Below are positions 1 through 7,586 of a stretch of 42,319 nt of DNA, in pieces. Position 1 is the stretch's first letter. Every line of letters starts with the position of its first letter. Below the pieces are notes generated by a model. The model searched no databases and was not told the origin of the DNA. It saw nothing but the letters and a program-made list of their open reading frames with translations. The stretch lies in contig JAGPMH010000013.1 in the NCBI GenBank assembly GCA_018052945.1, forward strand, positions 1 through 42,319, in the 5' to 3' direction. A program made the position numbers and the translations under genes. Source of the stretch: Negativicutes bacterium (lineage in GTDB: Bacteria; Bacillota; Negativicutes; JAGPMH01).

Positions 1-1
1 C

Positions 2-355
2 GAAGATTCGTTTGCCGCAATCATTGCTTTTGAATTTGACTTTATTGCAATGACCTTAACTTATGTTACGGCGGGTATTAATTCTTTTTTAAAGCTTAAT
101 AACAAGAAAAAATCCTTTATCAAAGCAACAGGGCCCTTTATTGGCATGCTCGAAGATATCGATTATGAAGAGCATAAAATTCCAATAAGTAGTAATGATG
201 TATTCTGTTTTATGACTGATGGTATTACCGATTTAATGGAAAGTTGTAATTTTTCAATTAAGGATTTACCTGATTTATATCTACAAGTAGAAACTTTAGT
301 CAACAGCAATCCTTGTAAGGATGATGCTACAGCAATCTTAATTAAGGTTAAATAA
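2..355 (+). CDS. PP2C/SpoIIE-type serine phosphatase, C-terminal part (5' end outside window)
   Basis: The frame is open from the first bases of the window, so the gene is cut at its 5' end and only about 117 C-terminal residues are seen. They contain the strand TYVTAGIN, matching the A-x-AG-x-N/H element of SpoIIE-like PP2C phosphatases, then GML and the block FCFMTDGITDLMES, equivalent to the LYTDGl-E-metal-binding strand, and finally DDATAILI, the usual terminal DDxT motif whose Asp coordinates the catalytic metal. Such enzymes dephosphorylate anti-sigma-factor antagonists or end two-component outputs. Which partner is served here cannot be told because the N-terminal sensor part is missing. 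A hairpin terminator follows immediately. Confidence 0.8.
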   Translation, partial: EDSFAAIIAFEFDFIAMTLTYVTAGINSFLKLNNKKKSFIKATGPFIGMLEDIDYEEHKIPISSNDVFCFMTDGITDLMESCNFSIKDLPDLYLQVETLVNSNPCKDDATAILIKVK

Positions 356-382
356 AAATAATCCTGCACAGCAGGATTATTT
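356..382. terminator. Bidirectional intrinsic terminator after the phosphatase gene
   Basis: A 12-bp perfect stem (356-367 with 371-382) and a 3-base loop, with A-rich sequence on the left arm and T-rich on the right, starts directly after the phosphatase stop. It can serve the plus-strand phosphatase and also the minus-strand cadA, which ends about 100 bases to the right. Nothing else is recognisable between 383 and 487. Confidence 0.75.
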
Positions 383-487
383 TTATTTAAATACCAGTAA
401 AGTTTCGCGTTACCTAATGTGAGTTAGATACCTATCTTAAATTTAGATAAACATAATATGTTCTAAAAGCTTAATAATCTATGATAG

Positions 488-2569
488 CTAAGTCTTTTTT
501 AATAACCTCATACTATTTAATGTCACAATAACAGTAGCACCCATATCAGCTAAAATGGCCAGCCACAACGTTAAATAGCCCGGGAAAATACTGATAATTG
601 CCAAAAATTTTATCAGCAAAGCAAATGTTATATTTTGCTTGATAATATTTTTTGTCCGCTTACTTAACTCCATAACATAGTCAAGTTTCGCAATGTCATC
701 TTTCATCAAAACGACATCAGCCGTCTCTAACGCTACTGCTGTGCCCTTTTTCCCCATGGCAATGCCAATATCCGCTATGGCTAACGCCGGAGCATCATTA
801 ATACCGTCTCCCACCATCGCCACTTTTTTGGACTCTTTCATTTTTTTTATCACCAACATTTTTTCTTCAGGCAATAAGTTGGCAAAGAACTCCTTGATTC
901 CACTTTCTGTTGCTACCAGTGTTGCCACCGCACTATTATCACCGGTTAACATTGATACTGCAATATTTTTTTGTAAAAACCGCTTTATCACCGTTTTAAT
1001 ATTATCTTTTAAGTAATCACTAATCGTAATCACACCCAATATTGTTGTTGCTGTCCCCACAATTATTACACTATAACCTTGCTGCTCCAATTGATTTATT
1101 TCCGGGGAAATATTATTAAAAAGCTTGGTATTACCAACTAAATATTCTTGACCTTTGATTACTCCCTTAACACCCTGTCCCGGTATGGCGATAAAATTAT
1201 ATACATTCTCAAGGTTTATCTGTTTATCTTTACTATCAGCAGTAATTGCTCTTGCTAAATGATGTTCCGATAACGACTCTAAACTGGCAGCAATTTGCAA
1301 AATATCATTTTCTCCAATATTGCTTAAACTAATAACGTTCTGAACTTTAGGTTCACCTTTTGTGATCGTTCCTGTTTTGTCAAATGCAATAGCATTAATA
1401 TCTGCTAAACCTTCTAAATGAATTCCCCCTTTTATTAGCACTCCATTTTTAGCAGCTTGTGCAATAGCACTGACCACTGCAATCGGGGTAGAGATAACAA
1501 GGGCACACGGACACGCTACTACCAATAATGCTAGCGCTCGATAAAGCCAACCAATATAATCACCATCATAAAGCAGTGGTGGAATAACCCCCACCATTAC
1601 TGCTAGCACCATTACTACCGGTGTATATATTTCGGCAAATTTTTCAATGAACTTTTGCATTGGTGATTTTTGACTTTGAGCATTCTCCACCAAATTAATG
1701 ATTTTAGCAATAGTACTGTCTTGCGCCAATTTATTTACCGCAACTTCCAAAAAACCATAAGTATTAATGGATCCGGCAAAAACATCAGCTCCAATTTTTT
1801 TATCTCTCGGCAAGGCTTCACCACTAATATGAGCTTCATCAACAGCACTTTCGCCACTGACAACACTGCCGTCTAAAGGAATCTTAGCGCCTGGCTTAAT
1901 CAATATTATATCACCAACATTAACATCACCTACCAACAGCTCGACCATTTCCCGCCCCCGTTTAACGATTGCTTTCGCTGGGGTTAAATCCATTAAATTT
2001 CTAATAGATTGTCTAGCTTTTTCAGTTGACCAATTTTCCAATAGCTCAGAAATAGCATATAAAAAGGCAACGGTTGCACCTTCTTCATATTGACCGATAA
2101 TACAAGCGCCAATAATTGCCACACTCATTAAAACACTCATATTCAGTTTCTTTTGTTGTAGCGAATAAAACCCTTTTTTGAAATTATTCCAGCCTCCGCT
2201 GATAATAGCCAATAAATATAGTCCTACTGACAGTTGACCGCCAATTTGCATTTTCTCAAAAACTATCGCTAGCAGCAATAACGTTCCTGCTAACACCATC
2301 ACTAAAAACTCTTTCGCGTGATAGTATTTCTTTGGAACAGCCAGTACTTGATTATTGTAATAATCAATTTGGTAGTTTTCTTTCTGTCCGAGCTTTCTAA
2401 GTTCTGTTAGTTCGATCTGTCCATCAATTTTTAGCTTTCCTGTTAAAATATTTAAATCAGCACTCTTGATTGTATCAATATCATTGAGTTCACTTTCAAA
2501 ATTCTTCGCACAATCAGCGCAACAAATTCCACTTACCAAAAAAATTTGTTCTTGCTCTTTTTCAGACAT
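488..2569 (-). CDS. cadA: Heavy-metal (Zn2+/Cd2+/Pb2+) P1B-type ATPase, CadA/ZntA-like
   Basis: A 693-residue P1B-type ATPase predicted to pump Zn2+, Cd2+ or Pb2+ out of the cytoplasm. In order it shows an N-terminal HMA domain with the metal-binding pair in GICCADC (Cys17 and Cys20), membrane helices, the actuator loop, the transmembrane CPC motif in VACPCALVIST, the phosphorylation motif DKTGTITKGEP, the SEHHLARAI histidine of the nucleotide domain, and GDGINDAPALA. The last helix has LADMGATVIVTLNSMRLL; an Asp-x-Gly there is typical of the Zn/Cd/Pb subgroup rather than the Cu subgroup. The start has a good AAGGAG eight bases upstream. It lies 12 bp after the CadC-like regulator and almost certainly forms an operon with it. 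Length is normal for the family. Exact metal preference is not decided by sequence. Confidence 0.95.
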   Translation of the reverse strand: MSEKEQEQIFLVSGICCADCAKNFESELNDIDTIKSADLNILTGKLKIDGQIELTELRKLGQKENYQIDYYNNQVLAVPKKYYHAKEFLVMVLAGTLLLLAIVFEKMQIGGQLSVGLYLLAIISGGWNNFKKGFYSLQQKKLNMSVLMSVAIIGACIIGQYEEGATVAFLYAISELLENWSTEKARQSIRNLMDLTPAKAIVKRGREMVELLVGDVNVGDIILIKPGAKIPLDGSVVSGESAVDEAHISGEALPRDKKIGADVFAGSINTYGFLEVAVNKLAQDSTIAKIINLVENAQSQKSPMQKFIEKFAEIYTPVVMVLAVMVGVIPPLLYDGDYIGWLYRALALLVVACPCALVISTPIAVVSAIAQAAKNGVLIKGGIHLEGLADINAIAFDKTGTITKGEPKVQNVISLSNIGENDILQIAASLESLSEHHLARAITADSKDKQINLENVYNFIAIPGQGVKGVIKGQEYLVGNTKLFNNISPEINQLEQQGYSVIIVGTATTILGVITISDYLKDNIKTVIKRFLQKNIAVSMLTGDNSAVATLVATESGIKEFFANLLPEEKMLVIKKMKESKKVAMVGDGINDAPALAIADIGIAMGKKGTAVALETADVVLMKDDIAKLDYVMELSKRTKNIIKQNITFALLIKFLAIISIFPGYLTLWLAILADMGATVIVTLNSMRLLKKT
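1097..1112. promoter_or_regulatory. Candidate Noc-binding site (NBS) in cadA
   Basis: TATTTCCGGGGAAATA differs from the Noc consensus at one central position. It lies within the cadA coding sequence; Noc sites in Bacillus are also mostly intragenic. Confidence 0.55.
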
Positions 2570-2581
2570 TATCTCAACTCC

Positions 2582-2938
2582 TTACTCTTGAATATGCTCA
2601 ATTCCTTGTTTTAAAATATTTAATACATGATAATCATTTAAAGAATACAACGTGTTTTTTCCATCCTTACGACAACGCACCAATCTAGCATTGCGTAAAA
2701 TTCTTAATTGATGTGATACGGCTGATTGTCCCATACTCACTACCGCAGAAATATCGCAAACACATAATTCTTCTTTTGCAACAGCCTGTAATATTTTCAA
2801 TCTAGTGACATCACCAAAAATTCTAAAAAATTCTGCTAAAATCTGTGTTTCAGCCTCCGGAATAATTTGATGTTCTACTGAAAATATTTTCTCTGGATTA
2901 ATACAACAAGCTTTACATTGCTCTGCTTCACTTTTCAT
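2582..2938 (-). CDS. cadC: ArsR/SmtB-family metal-sensing repressor, CadC-like
   Basis: A 118-residue winged-helix repressor predicted to release DNA on binding Cd2+, Pb2+ or Zn2+. It has an N-terminal cysteine cluster (EQCKACC), the alpha-3 motif ELCVCDIS with both cysteines as in staphylococcal CadC, and the recognition helix region SAVSHQLRILRNARLV. In the last helix D-x-H followed eleven residues later by H repeats the alpha-5 ligand spacing of CzrA/SmtB; the fourth ligand position is Glu. The chosen start (2938) has AGAGGTG six bases upstream. A more distal in-frame start would place coding sequence across the operator at 2951-2976, so it is rejected. The gene is co-transcribed with cadA. 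Confidence 0.9.
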   Translation of the reverse strand: MKSEAEQCKACCINPEKIFSVEHQIIPEAETQILAEFFRIFGDVTRLKILQAVAKEELCVCDISAVVSMGQSAVSHQLRILRNARLVRCRKDGKNTLYSLNDYHVLNILKQGIEHIQE

Positions 2939-2950
2939 AATTACACCTCT

Positions 2951-2976
2951 TATATATGAATATATGTTCATATATA
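2951..2976 (-). promoter_or_regulatory. CadC operator: perfect 10-bp inverted repeat
   Basis: TATATATGAA, six bases, then its exact reverse complement TTCATATATA. This is the size and A/T-rich ATGAA...TTCAT form of ArsR/SmtB operators such as those of CzrA and CadC. It lies between the promoter and the start codon of cadC, so binding there would give autorepression of the cadC-cadA operon. Confidence 0.85.
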
Positions 2977-3004
2977 AGTTACTATTTTTTTTCACAATCG
3001 TCAA
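2976..3004 (-). promoter_or_regulatory. Probable promoter of cadC-cadA
   Basis: On the minus strand TTGACG (3004-2999) is followed after 17 bases by TAACTT (2981-2976), a good -35 with a poor -10; slightly shifted TATAT-rich alternatives overlap the operator. Placement directly upstream of the palindrome fits metal-relieved repression. Confidence 0.5.
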
Positions 3005-3010
3005 GACCTA

Positions 3011-3053
3011 AAAAAATTACCCTCCAGCTACAAGTAGCGGAGGGTAATTTTTT
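3011..3053 (-). terminator. Intrinsic terminator of the MORN/PAS-GGDEF operon
   Basis: A 15-bp stem (3011-3025 with 3039-3053), with an inner GCTA/TAGC stem, ends in a run of T on the minus strand. It directly follows the stop codon of the PAS-GGDEF gene and separates it from the cadC promoter. Confidence 0.85.
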
Positions 3054-3964
3054 TAGCCTTCTTTTATGCTAATATTATTATTTTGTCTTTTACTAATTAA
3101 TAGTTGTTGCTCTAAGTTTCTAATTAAACTCTTCAAGGTGTCCTCAGGATAAATAATTACTCCTGCTATTGATACTTTTATTTTATGATTTTCATATCCT
3201 AAAATAATAGATTGTTCAATTAAAGTTTTAAACTTGTTACTCCAATTCAGTAAGGTATTAATTTTATTACTGTTTATAATAATAATAAATTTACCACCAT
3301 ACCACCTTGTAACAAAGCAGTCTGCGATATCTTCTAAATTATTAACAAGCGTTTGTCCAAGTACCTTTAATAAAAAATCGCCACCTTCCAATCCTCCAAC
3401 ATTGTTAAATTCTTGGAGGTTATGAATATCAATTACTAGCAATCCATATTGTGTATCCAAGGGATTTATTTTAGCCTCATTTAAAATTTTAAGAAGTTTA
3501 CTTTCCATATACTCTTTATTCGGCAAACCTGTTATCGAATCAATATAAGCTGTTTTTACTAATTCTTTAATAACATCCGGACGGGCGGAAGTGGTAAATT
3601 GATCTCTTTTAATAAAAAATTCAATTGCACCAATTATTTTTTTATTTTGATTAAAAATCGGTACCATTCTTAAGGATATCGGAATACGATAGCCGGTTTT
3701 ATGACTTAAAAATAAATTATGTTCACTAACCTTACCCTTATCCAGTAATTCTTGAAATGGACATTGGTCTAAACAAAGTTTTTCACCGCTTTCATTGGTA
3801 TGGACAATTTCACTAAGGCTACAGTTTTTGCCGATAACACTTTTTGCATCATAACCGGTTAACTTTTCTGCCGCCTTATTCCAAAATAAAATTTTTTGTT
3901 TATCGTCAATAATATAGGCCGGTTCAAATAATTGATCTAATATTTCAATATATTTAACTATCAT
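3053..3964 (-). CDS. PAS-domain protein with a degenerate GGDEF domain
   Basis: 303 residues: an N-terminal PAS domain (about 1-115) and a GGDEF-type domain (about 130-300). The PAS part carries GKNCSL and, further on, KLCLDQCPF, a cysteine-bearing PAS variant common in bacterial signalling proteins. The second domain keeps the family fold marks (DSITGLPNKEYM, LLVIDIHNLQEFN, GGLEGGDFLLKVLG), but the catalytic signature reads RWYGGKF instead of R-x-GGDEF: the first Gly and both acidic residues are replaced. It therefore probably cannot make cyclic di-GMP and may bind nucleotide or act as a sensor. Start 3964 was chosen because AGGGG lies seven bases upstream; an in-frame GTG/ATG at 4000 would overlap the upstream gene. 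It follows the MORN gene by 19 bp, probably in one operon. Confidence 0.8.
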   Translation of the reverse strand: MIVKYIEILDQLFEPAYIIDDKQKILFWNKAAEKLTGYDAKSVIGKNCSLSEIVHTNESGEKLCLDQCPFQELLDKGKVSEHNLFLSHKTGYRIPISLRMVPIFNQNKKIIGAIEFFIKRDQFTTSARPDVIKELVKTAYIDSITGLPNKEYMESKLLKILNEAKINPLDTQYGLLVIDIHNLQEFNNVGGLEGGDFLLKVLGQTLVNNLEDIADCFVTRWYGGKFIIIINSNKINTLLNWSNKFKTLIEQSIILGYENHKIKVSIAGVIIYPEDTLKSLIRNLEQQLLISKRQNNNISIKEG

Positions 3965-3983
3965 CAGAATACCCCTATCTTTA

Positions 3984-5087
3984 TTATATCGGTTCACCAT
4001 TTAGCCAATAGCCTTCTTCAACATAACCATCACTGTAAGTATAAATTCCATACCCATCCATTAGGCCATAGGCAAACTCACCCTCATAAACATCACCATT
4101 CGGCCATTTGATAATACCATAGCCATGTAAATAGCCATTAACCCAGTCCCCATCATAAGTTGTTCCATCGTTCCACTTAAAAAAGCCCTTGCCTTCTTGA
4201 ACGCCATTAACAATATCACCTGTATAATAATCGCCGGTTTTCCAAGTAATCTTACATTTTCCGGTTCTGGCATCATTAACAAAATCACCCTCATAGACCG
4301 TTCCATCCTGCCATTTATAAACGCCTTTGCCATTTTGTTGACCATTGGCCCATTGACCGCTATAAACATCACCATTTTTCCATTTGTAAACACCATAACC
4401 AACTCTTAGCCCCTTAACAACACTACCGTCATAACTGTCTCCGGTAGTCCAGCTAATCTTCCCTTTGCCGGTCCGTTCATTATCAACAAAATCACCTTCA
4501 TAGACAGTCCCATCAGCCCAAGTATAAATTCCTTTGCCATTTTGCATTCCGGCTTGCCACTGTCCGCTGTAACTATCACCATTACTCCACTTTAAAACAC
4601 CTTTACCATCTCTTTTATTATCTTTAAATTGCCCCTCATAAATACTACCTTCACTCCAAAGATAAACACCCTTTCCTTCTTGATCATTATTTACAAATTC
4701 ACCCTTATAGCTATCACCATTACTCCAGATCAAACTACCTTTGCCGTGCATTTTGCTATCAACGACATTACCTTCATAAATAACTATGCCCACAATATCA
4801 ATGGTCGCTTTACCTTGAAATTTTCCTTTTTTCATATTACCGGAAAAAACTTCAATGACCTCATTATCAATATAAGTTGTTAACTTCCCTTTACCATTAG
4901 CATAATTTTCAGCATCTTTAGCACCATCCCAACTAAAAATCGTTCCAGCAAAAGGATATTCGTTCCAAAACTTAATATTTTCTTTCGTATTAGTCCATTC
5001 GCCGGCAAAAGCCGTTGTATTAAATACTAGCAAGATTAAAGCTAAAACCATTATTAATTTTACTTTATTAACAAACCTGTTTAACAT
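3984..5087 (-). CDS. Exported MORN-repeat protein
   Basis: 367 residues with an N-terminal signal sequence (basic start, hydrophobic residues about 10-27, probable cleavage after AFA) and then about eleven MORN units of 23 residues with the pattern G-x-x-Y-x-G-x-W/F-x-x-G-x-x-x-G-x-G-x-x-x-W-x-x-G. MORN repeats form extended beta-hairpin ribbons that act as scaffolds or bind lipid. Residues about 170-238 and 239-307 form a 69-residue higher-order duplication, exactly three units. No enzyme domain is visible, so the role is unknown; it would act outside the cytoplasmic membrane. It lies upstream of the PAS-GGDEF gene in the same orientation. The ribosome-binding site is weak, but this start gives the complete signal peptide. 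Confidence 0.85.
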   Translation of the reverse strand: MLNRFVNKVKLIMVLALILLVFNTTAFAGEWTNTKENIKFWNEYPFAGTIFSWDGAKDAENYANGKGKLTTYIDNEVIEVFSGNMKKGKFQGKATIDIVGIVIYEGNVVDSKMHGKGSLIWSNGDSYKGEFVNNDQEGKGVYLWSEGSIYEGQFKDNKRDGKGVLKWSNGDSYSGQWQAGMQNGKGIYTWADGTVYEGDFVDNERTGKGKISWTTGDSYDGSVVKGLRVGYGVYKWKNGDVYSGQWANGQQNGKGVYKWQDGTVYEGDFVNDARTGKCKITWKTGDYYTGDIVNGVQEGKGFFKWNDGTTYDGDWVNGYLHGYGIIKWPNGDVYEGEFAYGLMDGYGIYTYSDGYVEEGYWLNGEPI

Positions 5088-5262
5088 AACAATCAGCTAC
5101 TTTCTTGTAAATTTAGGATATCACCTAATTATTAGAAAATTATTGTTTAAACTCGGTTGCTAAATTTTGGGTATTTATTGTATTATTCGCCAATTATGCA
5201 ACAATACCTTTAACTTAATTTTACTACCATTGATATATTATGGTAAATAAAATATTCTAAAA

Positions 5263-5303
5263 TACAAAAATGAAGTAGGGGTTAACCCTACTTCATTTTT
5301 GTA
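5263..5303 (-). terminator. Terminator overlapping the end of yvrJ
   Basis: An 18-bp perfect stem (5263-5280 with 5286-5303) and a 5-base loop. The right arm contains the yvrJ stop codon (5288-5290), so the last codons of the gene are part of the hairpin. The minus strand continues into a T-containing tail. The 5088-5262 stretch beyond it, upstream of the MORN gene, holds no recognisable gene. Confidence 0.8.
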
Positions 5304-5431
5304 ATGGTATTATTTAATTCATTGATACTATTGCCCAATTTTTCTAGCTTTCCTTCAATTCTCACCAACAGATACCAAGCTACGACCATCGGAAAACCGT
5401 AGTTGGAAATTTGACTAAACAATCCTTCCAT
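5288..5431 (-). CDS. yvrJ: YvrJ-family small protein
   Basis: A 47-residue gene: starts MEGLFSQISNYGFP, then a hydrophobic stretch MVVAWYLLVRIEGKL and a polar tail NSINELNNTITKMK. The N-G-F-P turn, single membrane-like segment, R-I-E-x-K-L and trailing short coiled coil are the hallmarks of the YvrJ family, found widely in Firmicutes. The function is unknown. It starts 5 bp after the DUF2922 gene, with AAGG in the end of that gene as ribosome-binding site. The order DUF1659, DUF2922, YvrJ is a recurring Firmicute cassette, which supports both the call and the reading frame. Confidence 0.85.
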   Translation of the reverse strand: MEGLFSQISNYGFPMVVAWYLLVRIEGKLEKLGNSINELNNTITKMK

Positions 5432-5436
5432 AACCT

Positions 5437-5649
5437 TTACACTAAGGCAATTTTATCAGTATTTTTAATATTAATCTCTGCAATACTGCTAAAGTCACCA
5501 TTATCATTGTAAAAAATATTCTTTGCAATAATACTGTTCATAACAGTAGTCACTTGCTCTTTAGTCAAATTTTCTTTAGGGTTATTGATATTAATACTGA
5601 CCTTTTTCCCTTGGGTAGTATTAAACACCATATTTAAAGATTTAGACAT
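5437..5649 (-). CDS. DUF2922 family protein
   Basis: 70 residues. The sequence SLNMVFNTTQGKKVSININN, then PKENLT and an AKNIF element followed by a final IKNTDKIALV strand, fits DUF2922, small proteins of unknown function that almost always sit beside DUF1659 and YvrJ genes. Start ATG 5649 is preferred over the adjacent GTG at 5652 because AAGGAGG lies seven bases before the ATG and only four before the GTG. No signal peptide or membrane helix. Co-transcribed with its neighbours (32 bp after DUF1659, 5 bp before yvrJ). Confidence 0.85.
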   Translation of the reverse strand: MSKSLNMVFNTTQGKKVSININNPKENLTKEQVTTVMNSIIAKNIFYNDNGDFSSIAEINIKNTDKIALV

Positions 5650-5681
5650 CACTCAACCTCCTTTCAAGAAATTAATAAACT

Positions 5682-5906
5682 TTACTTGTTGACTAACACC
5701 GCTTCATCTTGACGAATAACGCTGACAGTCTCTGCTGCTTGTAACTTTGCTAATTGTCCTGCAACCTCATACAAATCGCTATCGCTAATAGTTGCTTTAA
5801 TGTTATTAAAACTTCTTTGACGAAAAACAGCAGTTCCTTTGGCATTCACACCAGCTTTTACTTTTAGCAACAATCTGCATGTTGCCTCTGTTTTTTCAGT
5901 AGCCAT
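5682..5906 (-). CDS. DUF1659 family protein
   Basis: 74 residues. TCRLLLKVKAGVNAKGTAVF, then RSFNNIKATISDSDLYEVAGQL and a final strand match DUF1659, a small soluble family of unknown function. The start at 5906 has a near-perfect GAAGGAGGTG five bases upstream; an in-frame extension to 5981 would read through the bactofilin terminator region and is rejected. First gene of the three-gene cassette. Confidence 0.85.
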   Translation of the reverse strand: MATEKTEATCRLLLKVKAGVNAKGTAVFRQRSFNNIKATISDSDLYEVAGQLAKLQAAETVSVIRQDEAVLVNK

Positions 5907-5962
5907 CTTATCACCTCCTTCACTACTATATATTCCGGAGATGTTAATTTTTAAACTAAATA

Positions 5963-5998
5963 ATAAAAAAAAGCTGAGCACAATAATATGCTCAACTT
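5963..5998 (-). terminator. Intrinsic terminator after the bactofilin gene
   Basis: On the minus strand AGTTGAGCA pairs with TGCTCAGCT around an 8-base loop, followed by a run of eight T. It closes the M23-bactofilin operon and isolates the downstream DUF1659 cassette. Confidence 0.85.
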
Positions 5999-6016
5999 AT
6001 TTATTAACTTTATTTA

Positions 6017-6391
6017 TTATTCGGCAAAAGCCAAATCTGGCTTCACCATATTACTATTACCCTTAAATACGGCCCCTTCACCAACACTTAAAATGGCTAC
6101 TGAAACATCACCATATAAGCTTCCCGTGGATAAAATTTCTAATTTTTTATTAGCGGTAACGTTACCACGAACACAGCCGGAAATCATAACATTATCACCT
6201 TTGATATCACCGGAAACATTTCCTTGGTCCCCAATAATAACATTACCTTCGGCCATTATTTCGCCTTCAATACTACCATCAATTCTAATATTACCCTCAC
6301 TAATAATAGAGCCTTTTATTTTCGTTTCCTTGCTCACTATTGTTTGAATGTCATTACTGATTGATGAAGCATCTTTCTTAAATCCAAACAT
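6017..6391 (-). CDS. Bactofilin (polymer-forming cytoskeletal protein)
   Basis: 124 residues. After a short unstructured N-terminus the sequence runs through a right-handed beta-helix repeat: TKIKGSIISEGNIRIDGSIE, then GEIMAEGNVIIGDQG, VSGDIKGDNVMISGCVRGNV and KLEILSTGSLYGDV. This is the bactofilin (DUF583) core, which polymerises without nucleotide and localises cell-wall enzymes. It follows a membrane-anchored M23 peptidase by 24 bp; bactofilin-M23 pairs are known from cell-shape systems such as CcmA-Csd in Helicobacter. Here the pair probably controls local peptidoglycan trimming, which is an inference from the pairing. Confidence 0.92.
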   Translation of the reverse strand: MFGFKKDASSISNDIQTIVSKETKIKGSIISEGNIRIDGSIEGEIMAEGNVIIGDQGNVSGDIKGDNVMISGCVRGNVTANKKLEILSTGSLYGDVSVAILSVGEGAVFKGNSNMVKPDLAFAE

Positions 6392-6415
6392 AAATCACGC
6401 TACCTTTCCTTATAA

Positions 6416-7318
6416 TTATAGAAATTTATCGGGATTAACAGCGGTACCATTAACTCTTACTTCATAATGTAGATGCGGTCCAGTACTAAAGCCAGTATTG
6501 CCCATATAAGCAATAACCTGTCCTTTTTTAACAACTGTTCCAGCACTTACAACCAAGTCCGAATTATGAGCATATAGCGTTTCGATACCATTGCTATGAC
6601 TAATTTTCACTAAATAACCATAGCCACCGGAATTCCAACCACTTTCTACTACTGTACCATCAGCCGTAGCAACAATTGGCGTACCAATATTATTTGCAAT
6701 ATCAATCCCTGGATGAAAATCACTGCCACCCCAACGCCAGCCAAATCTCGAGCTAACGTCGCCACTTGCCGGCCAAATACTCGGCGTAACAGCAACTTGC
6801 GCTTGTTTTTCCGCTAAAACATTCTTTAAATATTCTAAATTTTGTTTTCTTTGCTGAAAATCAACCTGTAAATTGTCAACAATAGCATTAAGATTTTCCA
6901 CAGTTGGCGTCAACCCGCCTTGACCACCACTTGTGATATTGGGTCTACTAATATTACCGCGCGACGTATTGCCTTCAGTCGTTGTCATTTGGCGTAACTC
7001 AATTTCCAATTGATCCATTTTTTCAATCTCTGTTTGCAATGTGGCCGTCTTTTTTGCTAATTCCGATAATTGAGTTTGTTGCATACTATTAACTTGTCTT
7101 AAATTTTCCAATTCAACTTTGTCATGTTTCAGTTGTGCTGTGTTATAGCTATTATAACAAAATGCCCCTGTTACAAAAACAAAAGTAGCGGCAAGTGTAG
7201 CGACTCCCACTTTTATCATTTTAATTGGTATCCTAATACTGCGAACTTTACCATTATGATGCGGTATAATCTTAAAGGTATATTCTCGAGTATCCGGTTT
7301 AACTACTTTCTTATTCAA
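6416..7318 (-). CDS. Membrane-anchored M23 (LytM-type) metallopeptidase
   Basis: 300 residues: a cytoplasmic N-terminus of about 35, one transmembrane helix (about 36-55), a periplasmic coiled coil (about 60-110), a linker, and a C-terminal peptidase domain. Zinc ligands are visible in FHPGIDI (H-x3-D) and in GPHLHYEVR (H-x-H), so it should be an active endopeptidase cutting peptidoglycan cross-bridges, unlike the degenerate EnvC/NlpD activators. The start is TTG, with GGGAGG seven bases upstream. It forms an operon with the bactofilin, which may position it. The upstream stretch 7343-7530 is AT-rich and probably contains the promoter, but no convincing one could be picked. Confidence 0.9.
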   Translation of the reverse strand: MNKKVVKPDTREYTFKIIPHHNGKVRSIRIPIKMIKVGVATLAATFVFVTGAFCYNSYNTAQLKHDKVELENLRQVNSMQQTQLSELAKKTATLQTEIEKMDQLEIELRQMTTTEGNTSRGNISRPNITSGGQGGLTPTVENLNAIVDNLQVDFQQRKQNLEYLKNVLAEKQAQVAVTPSIWPASGDVSSRFGWRWGGSDFHPGIDIANNIGTPIVATADGTVVESGWNSGGYGYLVKISHSNGIETLYAHNSDLVVSAGTVVKKGQVIAYMGNTGFSTGPHLHYEVRVNGTAVNPDKFL

Positions 7319-7535
7319 ACCAAAGCCTCCCTATTCCAATGAACCTTACTACCGGGAAATTTTACATTTTCTTAGTTAAAGCTTCCTTAAATCTCCTCTA
7401 AAAACAGTAAACTCCAATAATCTATTTTTGTAAATAATATTATATATATTAGACCTTTTTGGGAAAACTCCTGCTTTTTAAAAAAATATTTTATCAAGAT
7501 ACCTCTATAATAATATTATGTCTGCTTACAAAATG

Positions 7536-7576
7536 AAATAGGTCTTTATCATTAATTTTTTGATAAGGACCTATTT
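7536..7576 (-). terminator. Hairpin after the DUF4446 gene
   Basis: A stem of about 16 bp (7536-7551 with 7561-7576, one mismatched pair) just beyond the DUF4446 stop. The T-run on the minus strand is short, so it may be a moderate terminator or an mRNA-protecting 3' structure. It ends the par-hydF gene cluster. Confidence 0.6.
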
Positions 7577-7586
7577 TAAAATATTA

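Noticed and set aside
575-590. CCCGGG core in cadA as a third Noc site
   Set aside because: Three mismatches within 14 bases and an asymmetrical left half, too weak to list.
3053-3964. Pseudogene status for the GGDEF-like gene
   Set aside because: The frame is intact with good ribosome-binding site and operon position; only the active-site residues differ.
4061-4402. Alternative frame inside the MORN gene rich in Met
   Set aside because: A by-product of the periodic repeat; the main frame has signal peptide and family motifs.
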